Positions 1 through 9,166 of a stretch of 64,000 nucleotides of DNA are shown here, in pieces. Location: NCBI GenBank assembly GCA_965214615.1, contig OZ243952.1:558001-622000 (forward strand), given 5' to 3'. The translations under genes were made by a program, and so were the position numbers. Within the stretch, counting starts at the first letter, position 1. Every line of letters starts with the position of its first letter. Below the pieces are notes generated by a model. It was not told the origin of the DNA. It worked only from the letters and a program-made list of their open reading frames with translations, and made no database searches. Source of the DNA: CBDAUN01 sp965214615 (GTDB lineage: Bacteria > Pseudomonadota > Gammaproteobacteria > Arenicellales > JAJDZL01).

Positions 1-2
1 TG

Positions 3-74
3 CGCATCTCGGTCGGTATCGAGGACGCCGATGATTTGATTGCCGATTTGGCTCAGGCGCTTGATCGGATATAG
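3..74 (+). CDS. C-terminal tail of a Cys/Met-metabolism PLP enzyme (partial)
   Basis: Only the last 23 codons are in the window, in the frame starting at base 3 and ending in TAG. They read RISVGIEDADDLIADLAQAL and three more residues. The 'R(L/I)SVGIED..DLI.DL.QAL' ending is characteristic of the trans-sulfuration family (cystathionine gamma-synthase, O-acetylhomoserine sulfhydrylase, methionine gamma-lyase). The family is recognisable from this tail; the exact enzyme is not, because the active-site lysine region lies outside the window. The gene converges on the FAD oxidoreductase with only 3 bases between the two stop codons. Confidence 0.75.
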   Translation, partial: RISVGIEDADDLIADLAQALDRI

Positions 75-77
75 GCG

Positions 78-1202
78 TCAGCCGCTTTGCCGGAATCGCT
101 GCGGACTGAGTGTCGTGAAATCGTAGCCTGTAGCGGCGTACTGCGGCGCCGCCTGATTGCCGCAGAAAAGGTCGGCGCCATAGCGTCCGATTGCCGGCGA
201 TGTGAATATGCCGTAGCCGCCTTGTCCGGCCACCCAGAAGAATCCGTTGTGGTCCGGGTCCCACCCGATCACCGGATTGCGGTCCGGCGCGAACGTTCTA
301 AGTCCTGCCCAGCTGTGTTCGACACGCCTGATTGCGGCGGTTGTCATTTCTTCGAAGCGCGAGATCCCGACGGCGATATCGAGTTCTTCGGGCTGCGCAT
401 CGCACGGGGCTGACGGAGTCTCGTCCTCAGGCGAAATCATGATGCGCCCTTTGCCGAACGGCTGAAAATACATGTAGTCGACGACGGTGGCGACCATGGG
501 CCAGCTGTCGAAATCGAATGCCCCGATCTGACTTTGGTCGATAAGTGCCGCGGTGCGCCGTCTGGGAACCAGGCCGACCGGCCTGATGCCGGCCATTTGT
601 GCAACTGTGTCGCTCCATGCGCCGGAAGCATTGATCAGTGCCTTGGCAGCGAATTCGCTGTCGCCGGCGGCAATGTGCCAGACGCCGTTGGCATAGTTCA
701 AACGGGTGACCTGGCAGCCGCTGTGGATTGCACCTCCCGCGCCGCGAAATATTTTTACGTATGCACCGTGCAGGGCATGTACGTCGATGCTGGCCACGGA
801 TGGATCGTGGATCGCGCCGGCGATTGCATCCGCCTTGAGTATCGGTACGAGTTCCAGGCACTCGGCGCAATCGAGCCAGACCGAGCCTTCGGGCGGTACG
901 ACTGTTTCGGGATGGTCTTTCGGGACGATTTCGAGCAATCCGCGCCGCGATAGCAGTGGGCCGGCGGCCTCTGGCGGAGGATTTTCGAGAAAAGGTCGCG
1001 CAACCTTAGCCAGGGCGCGAATGGACTGCGGCCCGTAGTTTGGCGTAAACAGCGCTGCGCTTCGCCCGGTGGTGTGATACGCAAGCGAGGACTCCATCTC
1101 GAAAAGTGCGGCCTTGACCCCGTTACGCGCAGCGATCGCAGCGATCGACACTCCGGCGATGCCGCCGCCGATGATCGCTGCATCTAGAACTGTTTTCGTC
1201 AT
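78..1202 (-). CDS. FAD-dependent amine/amino-acid oxidoreductase (DadA/DAO family)
   Basis: 374 aa. An N-terminal dinucleotide-binding motif IIGGGIAGVSIAA at about residues 9-21 is followed by the GRSAALF stretch typical of D-amino-acid dehydrogenase/sarcosine-oxidase-like flavoproteins. The C-terminal GQGGYGIFTSPAIGR closes the FAD site as in DadA/SolA relatives. Family knowledge predicts oxidation of a secondary or primary amine or D-amino acid to an imino acid, with electrons passed to FAD. The substrate cannot be read from the sequence. The neighbouring betaine/ectoine genes make an N-methylated or cyclic amino acid plausible, but that is inference. The length is normal for the family and no signal peptide is seen, so it is probably cytoplasmic or peripheral. 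It is transcribed away from the DoeB-like gene. Confidence 0.85.
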   Translation of the reverse strand: MTKTVLDAAIIGGGIAGVSIAAIAARNGVKAALFEMESSLAYHTTGRSAALFTPNYGPQSIRALAKVARPFLENPPPEAAGPLLSRRGLLEIVPKDHPETVVPPEGSVWLDCAECLELVPILKADAIAGAIHDPSVASIDVHALHGAYVKIFRGAGGAIHSGCQVTRLNYANGVWHIAAGDSEFAAKALINASGAWSDTVAQMAGIRPVGLVPRRRTAALIDQSQIGAFDFDSWPMVATVVDYMYFQPFGKGRIMISPEDETPSAPCDAQPEELDIAVGISRFEEMTTAAIRRVEHSWAGLRTFAPDRNPVIGWDPDHNGFFWVAGQGGYGIFTSPAIGRYGADLFCGNQAAPQYAATGYDFTTLSPQRFRQSG

Positions 1203-1375
1203 GACACCAGTTTATCTCAAATGCTGTTGCATCTGACGCGGATGTGATGGTAACGACTGCGGTCTTTCAATAAGCCCAACGACAAGCAAGTTCCTCTTCT
1301 ACGGTGTACTATGCAATGGCATTTTGCACCTAAGTCGACTGAAACCGAGGCAAGTAGCGAGAGGAGATTGCAGCG

Positions 1376-2365
1376 ATGGTCAATAATCCGATAAAGCCAG
1401 GCATTGCGCTGGATTGCGACGGCAAGCACCACGGATTTCTGAACCTGCCGTACAGCCGAAACGATTCGGCATGGGGCTCGATAATGATTCCGATCAGCGT
1501 GATTCGCAACGGTTCAGGCCCCACGGCATTGCTGACCGGAGCGAATCATGGCGACGAATACGAGGGTCCGGTCGCGCTGCAGGACCTGGCGCTGAACCTG
1601 AATCCCGACGATATCGCAGGCCGGGTGATTATCGTGCCTGCTTTCAACTATCCCGCCTTCAGGGCCGGACAAAGAAATTCGCCGATCGACGACGGCAATA
1701 TGAACCGGGTGTTTCCCGGCAATCCGGCAGGCTCGGTCACCGAAAAAATCGCCGACTACTTTATGACGACCTTGGTTCCGCAGTCCGACGTGGTCGTGGA
1801 TATCCATTCCGGCGGCAAGACCCTCGAGTTTGTACCGCTTGCGGCGGCGCACGTCCTGGACGACAAAGACCAGCAAAGCGCCTGTGTTGCGGCAATGCGC
1901 GCATTCAATGCGCCTTATTCGACAATTCTGCTGGAAATTGACAGCACCGGCATGTACGACACCGCAGTCGAAGAGCAGGGTAAGGTCTTCGTGTCCACGG
2001 AACTCGGCGGCGGTGGAACGACGCGTGCGGCAACCGTTGCGATGGCGAAAAAAGGAATTCGCAACATCCTATGCCATGCCGGTATCCTGAATGCCGAGCC
2101 GGTGATTGAGCCGACAGTCGATCTGGACATGCCGGACGCAGATTGCTTCGTAATCAGCGAGCACGATGGGCTGCTTGAGCCGGTTGTCGATTTGGGGAGC
2201 ATGGTGCGAAGCGGCGATCCTGTCGCCCGCGTATGGCCGCTTGACCGCACCGGCGTCAAGCCGATAGCCTACTGCGCCCGTCGCAGCGGCATGCTCGCGG
2301 GACGGCATTTCCCGGGTCTGGTCAAGACGGGCGACTGCATGGCCATCGTAGCCGAACCCCGGTAG
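1376..2365 (+). CDS. doeB: N-acetyl-diaminobutyrate deacetylase-like zinc hydrolase (DoeB family)
   Basis: 329 aa, succinylglutamate desuccinylase/aspartoacylase (M14-type) fold. The zinc ligands are visible in NHGDEYEG (His and Glu, about residues 59-66) and in the later DIHSGG motif. The stretches GGNMNRxFPG-like (here DDGNMNRVFPG) and VFVSTELGGGG match the ectoine-degradation enzyme DoeB, which removes acetate from N2-acetyl-L-2,4-diaminobutyrate. The ATG follows a GAGGAG ribosome site at 11 bases, supporting this start. No doeA, doeC or doeD lies in the window, so assignment to ectoine breakdown rests on similarity to DoeB proteins and on the osmolyte genes next door. A related N-acyl amino-acid deacylase is the alternative. 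Confidence 0.8.
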   Translation: MVNNPIKPGIALDCDGKHHGFLNLPYSRNDSAWGSIMIPISVIRNGSGPTALLTGANHGDEYEGPVALQDLALNLNPDDIAGRVIIVPAFNYPAFRAGQRNSPIDDGNMNRVFPGNPAGSVTEKIADYFMTTLVPQSDVVVDIHSGGKTLEFVPLAAAHVLDDKDQQSACVAAMRAFNAPYSTILLEIDSTGMYDTAVEEQGKVFVSTELGGGGTTRAATVAMAKKGIRNILCHAGILNAEPVIEPTVDLDMPDADCFVISEHDGLLEPVVDLGSMVRSGDPVARVWPLDRTGVKPIAYCARRSGMLAGRHFPGLVKTGDCMAIVAEPR

Positions 2366-2420
2366 ATTCGCCGCTGCACCTCGAAAGCGCCCCGGCATCA
2401 GCCGGCGCCGCCGCACAGGC

Positions 2421-4457
2421 CTAGATCATCCTGCACAGCCGCAGCGAGTCGTAGATTGCTGCATGAATGTTTCGGCTTGCCACGGCATCGCCGACGCGGA
2501 ACAGCTGGAAGCTACCGTCCGGATTGCGCACCTGGTTCTGCGCGGTTCCGTCAATCAATGCGTCGATGTCGGTGATTCCGTGATTGGTCGAATCGTACTT
2601 CAGGTCGAAATACAGTTCATCATTCGGCAAGGTGCCGTGCTCGACCACAACCTGAGGATAGTGGCGGGCGATTACGGACTTGTCGAATTCGTTGTAGAAC
2701 ACTGCCTCGATCGACCCGTTGGCGCGGCTCAGCCTGATCAGGCGGCGATTGACTGTCATTTCCACATCGTGGTCGTAGAATGCCTTCAGATAGGCCGGAT
2801 AGTTTGTGCCGCCGACTTCCTGGGCAATCGCGCGATCCGGGGTGACAACTTCGACCGATGCGCCGTTGAGCGCCATGAATTCGGCGCACGACACGCCTTG
2901 ATGCTGGCCGATGTCGTCATAAAGCAGAACCGTGTCGCGCGCCTGAACAGCGCCGGTCAGGATGTCCCAGCTGGTCGTTGCATGCTCGCTGCCGGATTCT
3001 AGGAATGACAGGTTCGGCGTTCCGCCGGTTGCGATAATGACAACGTCGGGATCTTCGGCAACAACGCTGTCGCGTTCGGCGAAGGTGTTGAAGCGCAAGT
3101 CAACGGCAAGCCGCTGCAGCTGGGCATAGAGCCAATCGGCAATGCCGCTGATTTCACGCCGCCGCGGCACCCGAGACGCGATAATAATCTGCCCGCCAGG
3201 CTGGTCGGACGCTTCGAAGACGACGACTTCGTGACCGCGCTCGGCGCACACGCGCGCAGCCTCAAGTCCGGCGGGACCGGCGCCGACGACGACCACCTTG
3301 CGATTGTTACCGGATGGGCTGACAATGTGCGGAATCGCTGATTCGCGCCCTGTTGCGGGATTGTGAATGCAAAGCGCCTCGCCGTCGAGATAGATTCGGT
3401 CGATGCAGTAGCCTGCACCGACACAGGGGCGAATCTGCTGCTCGATGCCTTGCTCGATCTTGCTCACAATATGCGGGTCGGCCATGTGCGCCCGCGTCAT
3501 CCCGACCAGATCGACACTTCCGCTCGCGACGGCGTGGCGCGCGGTCGCCACATCGGCGATCCGGGCGGCATGCATCACCGGCAGCTGCGTCTGCGAGCGA
3601 ATTGCCGACGTAAACTCAAGATGCGGAGCCGACGGTGTGCCCATATTGGGAATGACGTGCGACAGACCCTCGTCGGTGTCGACATGTCCCTTAATCACAT
3701 TGATGAAATCGATCTGCCCGGTGTCGGTCAGCTTCCGGGCAATCTCCATGCCTTCGTCGTATTCGAGGCCGTCGCTGAGCTCTTCGTCAAACACCATGCG
3801 CGCCCCGACGATGAAGTCCGGGCCCGCCTGATTGCGTATTTCGCTGACGACCTTCAGCGTAAACCGCAGCCGATTGTCCAGCGAGCCGCCGTACTCGTCG
3901 GTGCGCTGGTTGGTTCGCGGTGACCAGAATCCGTCAAGCAGATGGCCGTACAGTTCGATTTCAACGCCGTCTAGCTCGCCGTCGACGCAGCGCCGGGCGG
4001 CCTTGCCGTAGGCTGCGGCTACGCGCTCGATATCCTCGTGCTCCATGATTTTCGGAAACGACCGGTGCGCGGGTTCGCGAATGCAGGAAGCTGCGATGGT
4101 CGGCAGCCAGTCGTTGACATACGGCGATGTGCGGCGCCCCAGATGGGTGATTTGACACATCAGGGCGGCGCCGTGGCGGTGCACCCGCTCGGCGAGTTGG
4201 CGAAAATACGGCACAATGTCATCGGATCCGGCATACAGATTGCCGAATGCAGGCGGCGAATCCGGCGCAACCAGGGTCGAACCGCCGAACATGGTCAGTG
4301 CGATGCCGCCCTTTGCCTTTTCCTCGTGGTATAGCTGATAGCGCAGCTTGGGCAGTGCGTCTTCGGAATACGCAGGCTCATGACTGGTGCTGATGATGCG
4401 GTTTTTCAGTTCCAGATGCCTGATTCGAAACGGTTGGAGCAGTGGATCATTGTTCAT
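2421..4457 (-). CDS. FMN/FAD/4Fe-4S oxidoreductase, N-methylproline or dimethylglycine demethylase type
   Basis: 678 aa, the size of trimethylamine/dimethylamine dehydrogenase and 2,4-dienoyl-CoA reductase. The N-terminal half is an old-yellow-enzyme TIM barrel (FRIRHLELKNRI; RTNQRTDEYGGSLDNR). A cysteine cluster CVGAGYCIDRIY...C near residue 345 would bind a 4Fe-4S cluster. The C-terminal half carries a VVVVGAGPAGLEAARV FAD-binding motif near residue 390. The CVGAGYCIDRIY form is the one I associate with the N-methylproline/stachydrine and dimethylglycine (DgcA-like) demethylase branch rather than with FadH. The predicted role is oxidative N-demethylation of a betaine-derived secondary or tertiary amine. 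Next to two betaine transporters that makes metabolic sense, but the substrate is inferred. It starts at an ATG and is divergent from the transporter operon. Confidence 0.8.
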   Translation of the reverse strand: MNNDPLLQPFRIRHLELKNRIISTSHEPAYSEDALPKLRYQLYHEEKAKGGIALTMFGGSTLVAPDSPPAFGNLYAGSDDIVPYFRQLAERVHRHGAALMCQITHLGRRTSPYVNDWLPTIAASCIREPAHRSFPKIMEHEDIERVAAAYGKAARRCVDGELDGVEIELYGHLLDGFWSPRTNQRTDEYGGSLDNRLRFTLKVVSEIRNQAGPDFIVGARMVFDEELSDGLEYDEGMEIARKLTDTGQIDFINVIKGHVDTDEGLSHVIPNMGTPSAPHLEFTSAIRSQTQLPVMHAARIADVATARHAVASGSVDLVGMTRAHMADPHIVSKIEQGIEQQIRPCVGAGYCIDRIYLDGEALCIHNPATGRESAIPHIVSPSGNNRKVVVVGAGPAGLEAARVCAERGHEVVVFEASDQPGGQIIIASRVPRRREISGIADWLYAQLQRLAVDLRFNTFAERDSVVAEDPDVVIIATGGTPNLSFLESGSEHATTSWDILTGAVQARDTVLLYDDIGQHQGVSCAEFMALNGASVEVVTPDRAIAQEVGGTNYPAYLKAFYDHDVEMTVNRRLIRLSRANGSIEAVFYNEFDKSVIARHYPQVVVEHGTLPNDELYFDLKYDSTNHGITDIDALIDGTAQNQVRNPDGSFQLFRVGDAVASRNIHAAIYDSLRLCRMI

Positions 4458-4841
4458 GCTTGATGCAACCTGATGGACAGTTTAACGATTTCGCCAGCGT
4501 GTTTTATACACGAAGACCCGTCCAATGTCCTGTCGGGCGAACGGGTTGAAACAGTTGTCTGACCTGGCGCCGATGTGAAGCGCCCGGCCTGCCGCTGCTG
4601 CCGATTCGGCCGCGAATGTCTGCAAGACAGGTTTCCTCGAAGGTCGCAAAGACGGTTTCGGGTCGGGGCTGCTGACGCGCTGTCTTATTTCAGGCGGCGG
4701 TCTTTACGGCAGGGCTGACACTGAATCCATCGGCTCGCGCAAATCAATTTGATTGCGATTGTTGAATTGCGCTATGCTTTGCGTGTTGCTTGACAAAGCA
4801 CAACCCTAACTGTAATAAATTCGAATAAATGGAGTCAATCG
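4458..4841. other. Divergent intergenic region
   Basis: 384 bases between the demethylase-type gene and the first betaine-binding protein. I see no coding frame of interest. The only clear signal is the sigma-70 promoter at 4790-4818 that drives the transporter operon. Confidence 0.6.
4790..4818 (+). promoter_or_regulatory. Sigma-70 promoter of betaine transporter operon I
   Basis: A perfect -35 hexamer TTGACA (4790-4795), a 17-base spacer and a near-consensus -10 TAATAA (4813-4818), located 24 bases before the start codon at 4842. A GGAG ribosome site at 4831-4834 follows. Strong expression of the binding protein is expected. Confidence 0.75.
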
Positions 4842-5774
4842 ATGCAGATAAGCAAAACAGTAAAATCGGCGATTATCGCGGCATTTGCAATGCTGTCCAT
4901 GCAAGGGACTGCAAGCGCCGAATCGATCAAGATAGTAATCAACGAGTGGACCGGCCAACACATTTCGGCGCATTTCGCCGCAAGCCTGTTCAGAGAACTC
5001 GGACACGAAGTTGAGCTGGTGACGGCTGGAGCGGTGCCGCAATTCGCAGCGATCGCAGAGGGAAGTCTTCACTTCCAGCCTGAAACATGGACAAACAACG
5101 TCGGAGACATCTACCCGAAAGCAGTCGAAAACGGCGACATTGTTGTTCTTGGCGGCTTGGGCCTCAACCCGCAGGAGGGCTGGATCTATCCGCCCTATAT
5201 GGACGAAAAATGCCCCGGATTGCCTTCCTATCAGGCACTTTACGAGTGTGCTCAGGCCTTCGCGGCGGCAGATACATTTCCAAACGGCCGCCTGATCACC
5301 TACCCGGCAGACTGGGGAACGCGTTCGTCAGATCTGGTCAAGCTGATCGATCTGCCCTACAAGGCGATTCCAGGCGGGTCGGAAGGCGCGATGATTGCCG
5401 AGTTGAAAAGCGCACTGGCGGCAGAGCAGCCGGTTCTGATGATGTTCTGGCAGCCGCACTGGCTCTTCGCCGAAGCGGAAATGAACTGGGTTGAATGGGA
5501 TTCGGCGCACGGCGATTGCGACGAAGCCAACCAAAGCCGTGGACAGGCGTGCGGGTTTCAGCAGGCATCGATTGACAAGATTGTGTCAAAGGACTTTGGC
5601 GCAAACTTTCCTGATGCATTGAAAGTCGCCGAGCAGATGCAGCTCACAAATGAGGTGCAAAATGCCCTGATCCACGAAGTCGATCAGAAAGGCCGGGACA
5701 TCGAAGATGTCATCAAGGAGTGGATGGACGCGAATCAGGATGTCTGGAAGCCCTGGGTGGAAAGCGCGATGTAG
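4842..5774 (+). CDS. Glycine betaine-type ABC transporter substrate-binding protein I
   Basis: 310 aa, OpuAC/ProX-like periplasmic binding protein. Residues 1-27 form a signal peptide (charged start, hydrophobic core, cleavage after GTASA). The mature protein starts SIKIVINEWTGQ, the usual entry strand of OpuAC proteins. It is rich in tryptophans (NEWTGQ, ETWTNN, MFWQPHWLF, MNWVEWD), as expected for a cation-pi cage around a quaternary ammonium group. Start supported by GGAG at 4831-4834. It is followed after 67 bases by its ATPase and fused permease, so it is the ligand-binding part of operon I. The exact ligand (glycine betaine, proline betaine, choline or another) cannot be decided from the sequence. 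Confidence 0.9.
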   Translation: MQISKTVKSAIIAAFAMLSMQGTASAESIKIVINEWTGQHISAHFAASLFRELGHEVELVTAGAVPQFAAIAEGSLHFQPETWTNNVGDIYPKAVENGDIVVLGGLGLNPQEGWIYPPYMDEKCPGLPSYQALYECAQAFAAADTFPNGRLITYPADWGTRSSDLVKLIDLPYKAIPGGSEGAMIAELKSALAAEQPVLMMFWQPHWLFAEAEMNWVEWDSAHGDCDEANQSRGQACGFQQASIDKIVSKDFGANFPDALKVAEQMQLTNEVQNALIHEVDQKGRDIEDVIKEWMDANQDVWKPWVESAM

Positions 5775-5841
5775 CTTGCCGGATGCGGCACCACTGAATC
5801 CACCTATTCGCTCGGCTTGAATCGCCGGCTGTAATTTTCCC

Positions 5842-6921
5842 ATGTCTGCAACTAGCTCTCATTCCAATGCAAAGCTGACCTGCAGAAATCTGTGGAAGCT
5901 CTACGGTCCGAATGTCGATTCATACCTGAGCGACGCAAGCCGCCTGCCTCAAAATGGCGGCGATGCCGGAGAGCTTGCCCAGAGCATCCGCGATCAGGGA
6001 GGCATTGTCGCTTCGGCGGATGTCAATTTTGATCTGATGCCGGGCGAGATCTTCGTCATCATGGGTTTGTCGGGCTCAGGCAAATCGACAGTCGTACGCT
6101 GCCTTTCGCGACTCGTAGAGCCGACTTCGGGAGAGATTCTGCTCGATGGGAATGATCTTCTGAAAGCAAGTCCGAAGGAACTCATTGACTTTAGGCGCTA
6201 CAAAATGGGGATGGTGTTTCAGAGCTTCGGCCTGATGCCGCATCTGAATGTATTTGAGAATGTCGCGTTTCCGCTGAAGCTGCAAGGCATGGCGGAGCGC
6301 GAACGCGCCGAGCGGGCCGAGCGGGTGATCTCGCTCGTGGGGCTTGAGGGGCGTGAAGACAGCTTTCCCAGCCAGCTTTCCGGCGGACAGCAGCAGCGCG
6401 TCGGAATTGCCCGTTCGCTGGCGGTAGAGCCGGAAGTGTGGTTTCTGGACGAGCCTTTCAGCGCTCTCGACCCGCTCATCCGGCGCCAGATGCAGGACGA
6501 GTTTCTGCGTCTCCAGCAGGAACTGCACAAGTCGATCGTCTTTATCACCCACGACTTTCTCGAGTCGCTGCGCGTGGCAGACCGCATGGCCATCATGAAG
6601 GACGGCGCAGTGGTTCAGATCGGCCGTCCGGTCGACCTGATACTCAATCCCGCCGACGACTATGTGCGCGAATTTACCAATGACGTGCCATGGGAGATGA
6701 TCCTGACCGCAGGAGATATCGCATCGGACAGACCCCCTCCGGAAGGCATCAGGGAAGTGCCGGCCGCGACCAAGGTGTGCGATCTGCTCCCGTATCTTTC
6801 CGAACAGGAGGCGGGACTGGCTGTTCGGGCGGACAACAATTCTGTCACCCACATGACAGGGCAGGACTTTATCGCCGCACTGGCCAGCGGAATGGGCGGA
6901 TCGTCGATGTCCAGGGACTGA
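5842..6921 (+). CDS. Betaine ABC transporter ATPase I (ProV/OpuAA family)
   Basis: 359 aa. Walker A GLSGSGKS at residues 75-82, signature LSGGQQQR at 179-186, Walker B VWFLDEPF just after residue 198, and a switch histidine in FITHDF. The long insert between the first beta strand and Walker A (residues about 20-55) is typical of the ProV/OpuAA branch, which couples to quaternary-amine permeases. The C-terminal tail (about residues 285-359) is shorter than the tandem CBS module of classical ProV, so ionic-strength sensing through two CBS domains is doubtful. It ends one base before the permease start, so translation is probably coupled. Confidence 0.92.
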   Translation: MSATSSHSNAKLTCRNLWKLYGPNVDSYLSDASRLPQNGGDAGELAQSIRDQGGIVASADVNFDLMPGEIFVIMGLSGSGKSTVVRCLSRLVEPTSGEILLDGNDLLKASPKELIDFRRYKMGMVFQSFGLMPHLNVFENVAFPLKLQGMAERERAERAERVISLVGLEGREDSFPSQLSGGQQQRVGIARSLAVEPEVWFLDEPFSALDPLIRRQMQDEFLRLQQELHKSIVFITHDFLESLRVADRMAIMKDGAVVQIGRPVDLILNPADDYVREFTNDVPWEMILTAGDIASDRPPPEGIREVPAATKVCDLLPYLSEQEAGLAVRADNNSVTHMTGQDFIAALASGMGGSSMSRD

Positions 6922-6922
6922 G

Positions 6923-8998
6923 ATGCCGCACGCAAGCTCCCGCCGGACAGTTGTCGTATGGCTGGCGGTCGCCATTTTCACTGCGCTGTGCGTGGTGTTG
7001 TCTGATAGCCTCGGATCTCTCTATCAGTATCCGCAAAGCCTGGTGCTCAAGGTCACTGCGCCCTTGAACGCCGGCATGACCTGGTTCGTGGCGGTCTTCG
7101 GCTGGTTCTTCAAGGCGATCGGCTGGCTGTTCGACTGGCCGGTGCTGCTTGCAAAAACCATACTGCATGCGATTCCGTGGGCGGCGATGCTGATCGTGGC
7201 GACGTTTGTCGCCTACCGGGCAGGCGGCTTCGGGCTTGCGGTCTTCTGCGCGCTGAGCATTGTCTACATGGTCACGTTCGGCTTCTGGCCGCAATCGATG
7301 AACTCGTTCGCACTGGTGGTGATTTCGATTCCGCTGGCGGTCGCAATCGGCTTTTCCCTTGGAACCTGGGGCTTCCTGTCGCAGCGGGCATACAGGGTCA
7401 TCATGCCCACGCTCGACCTGATGCAGACAGTCCCGGCCTTTGCCTACCTGATTCCGATCCTGCTGCTGTTCGGATTCGGCTCGACGGTGGGACTGGTGGC
7501 CTCGGTTCTGTATGCGTTCCCGCCAATGGTTCGCAACACCATTGTGGGACTGCGAGGCGTGTCGGGCGCAGTCATTGATTCGGGCCTGATGAGCGGTGCG
7601 ACGCCTTCGCAGCTGTTTTGGCGGGTGCGCGTGCCGAGCGCGCGCCGCCAATTGCTTCTCGGAGTCAATCAGTCGACCATGGCCTCGCTGTCAATGGTGA
7701 TTATCGCTTCGATAATCGGCGGCACCAACGATATCGGCTGGGAGGTCCTGTCGACCATGCGAAAGGCGCTGTTCGGAGAAAGCATCCTTGCAGGCATCGT
7801 CATCGCGCTGATGGCCATGATTCTGGACCGGATTACCGCAGGCTTCGCCATGCGCAGCTCGACGTCCGATGCGGCGAAGTCAGCCCGGCGCAGCTGGATC
7901 GTCTGCGGCGCAGCTGCGCTTGCGCTCATCGTCTTTGCCCAGTTCATTCCCTTGCTGTCGACATGGCCCAAGCACTGGGTCATCAATCCGGCTCCGGCGA
8001 TGAATGCGGGCCTGGAGTGGGTTTTCCTGGAATTTCGCGAAACGCTTGAAGCCATCAAGCAATTTGCGTTCTTCTATGTCATGCTGCCGCTCAAGATAGG
8101 ATTGAAGCAGGCGGTCAGTCCGTTTACCTGGGGATTTACGATGACGCCGCTCATCACAGCGGGCTATGCCGCCCTGGCACTGATTGCAGCCTCGATCCTG
8201 GCTTTCAGGCGCCTTCACATTCAGGCGATCTGCGTGGTACTTCTGGCGCTGGTGCTCTACGGCGGACTGACAGGAACGGCCTGGGTCGCGCTGTGCGTGA
8301 TCGTTATCGCACTCGGATGGCAGGCAGGGGGCACCGCACTGGCAACCTGGATTGCGGCGGGACTGGCATTTCTGCTGCTGACAGGAATATGGGGTCCGTC
8401 GGTCGTTTCCGTGTATCTTTGCGGTGTGGCGGCTCTGGTCTCGTTCACCGTCGGCGGCATCATCGGAATCTGGGCATCTGAGAGCGAAAAGGTGTCGGCA
8501 TTGGTGCGTCCGGTTATCGACACCCTGCAGACCATGCCGCTTTTCGTGATCCTCATACCCTTTGTGATGGTATTCAAGATCGGCGAGTTCACCGCGTTGC
8601 TTTCGATCTGCACTTTCGCCGTCGTGCCGGCAATCCGGTATACCGAGCACGGGCTTCGCAATTTGCCGCACGATGTAATCGAAGCCGCCAAGGCCATCGG
8701 AAGCACCCGCATGCAGCTTTTGTTTCAGGTCAAGCTGCCTTTGGCGGTTCCGTCAATCATGCTGGGCCTGAACCAGACCATCATGTTTGCGATTTCCATG
8801 CTCGTCATCACCGCGCTGGTCGGTACAGACGATCTTGGCCAGCAGATATATATCGGACTGGGTGACGGAGATTTCGGCGTCGGCATGATAGCGGGCATCG
8901 GGATGGCCATCATTGCGATGACCGCTGACCGGATTACTCAGAATTTCAGCCGGCAGATGCAGGACAAACTGGGCATCCGCCAGGAGAGCCTGACCTGA
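6923..8998 (+). CDS. Fused double-domain betaine ABC transporter permease
   Basis: 691 aa, about twice the usual ProW length. Two binding-protein-dependent permease domains are present in one chain. Each has its own EAA loop contacting the ATPase: one near residue 215-250 (ending in LLGVNQSTM) and one near residue 580-620 (ending in MLGLNQTIM). Each half also has 'LMQTVPAFAYLIPILLLFG'-like or 'LQTMPLFVILIPFVMVF'-like helices. The intervening segment (about 320-470) contains further transmembrane helices. One polypeptide could therefore supply both halves of the membrane pore. The gene sits one base after the ATPase, closing operon I (SBP-ATPase-permease). Confidence 0.9.
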   Translation: MPHASSRRTVVVWLAVAIFTALCVVLSDSLGSLYQYPQSLVLKVTAPLNAGMTWFVAVFGWFFKAIGWLFDWPVLLAKTILHAIPWAAMLIVATFVAYRAGGFGLAVFCALSIVYMVTFGFWPQSMNSFALVVISIPLAVAIGFSLGTWGFLSQRAYRVIMPTLDLMQTVPAFAYLIPILLLFGFGSTVGLVASVLYAFPPMVRNTIVGLRGVSGAVIDSGLMSGATPSQLFWRVRVPSARRQLLLGVNQSTMASLSMVIIASIIGGTNDIGWEVLSTMRKALFGESILAGIVIALMAMILDRITAGFAMRSSTSDAAKSARRSWIVCGAAALALIVFAQFIPLLSTWPKHWVINPAPAMNAGLEWVFLEFRETLEAIKQFAFFYVMLPLKIGLKQAVSPFTWGFTMTPLITAGYAALALIAASILAFRRLHIQAICVVLLALVLYGGLTGTAWVALCVIVIALGWQAGGTALATWIAAGLAFLLLTGIWGPSVVSVYLCGVAALVSFTVGGIIGIWASESEKVSALVRPVIDTLQTMPLFVILIPFVMVFKIGEFTALLSICTFAVVPAIRYTEHGLRNLPHDVIEAAKAIGSTRMQLLFQVKLPLAVPSIMLGLNQTIMFAISMLVITALVGTDDLGQQIYIGLGDGDFGVGMIAGIGMAIIAMTADRITQNFSRQMQDKLGIRQESLT

Positions 8999-9166
8999 TT
9001 GCGGGCGAATTCCGCCCGCGACACGTGACAGACAGGCTGCGCTCCGTATAATGCGTTCAGACAGGCGGGGCATGGCCGCCCGATTCCTGCACCCGGAGAC
9101 GGTTTTGCTGATTCGGGAAATATATTCGTCTGCGCCACACCATAGCAAGCGGGAGGACTGGCTGAC

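Noticed and set aside
4458..4841. Riboswitch before the betaine operon
   Set aside because: No paired-stem arrangement or known aptamer motif recognised; a simple sigma-70 promoter explains the region.
6076..6981. 301-codon open frame antisense to ATPase I
   Set aside because: The sequence is His/Arg-rich low-complexity typical of a shadow of a highly conserved ABC ATPase gene.
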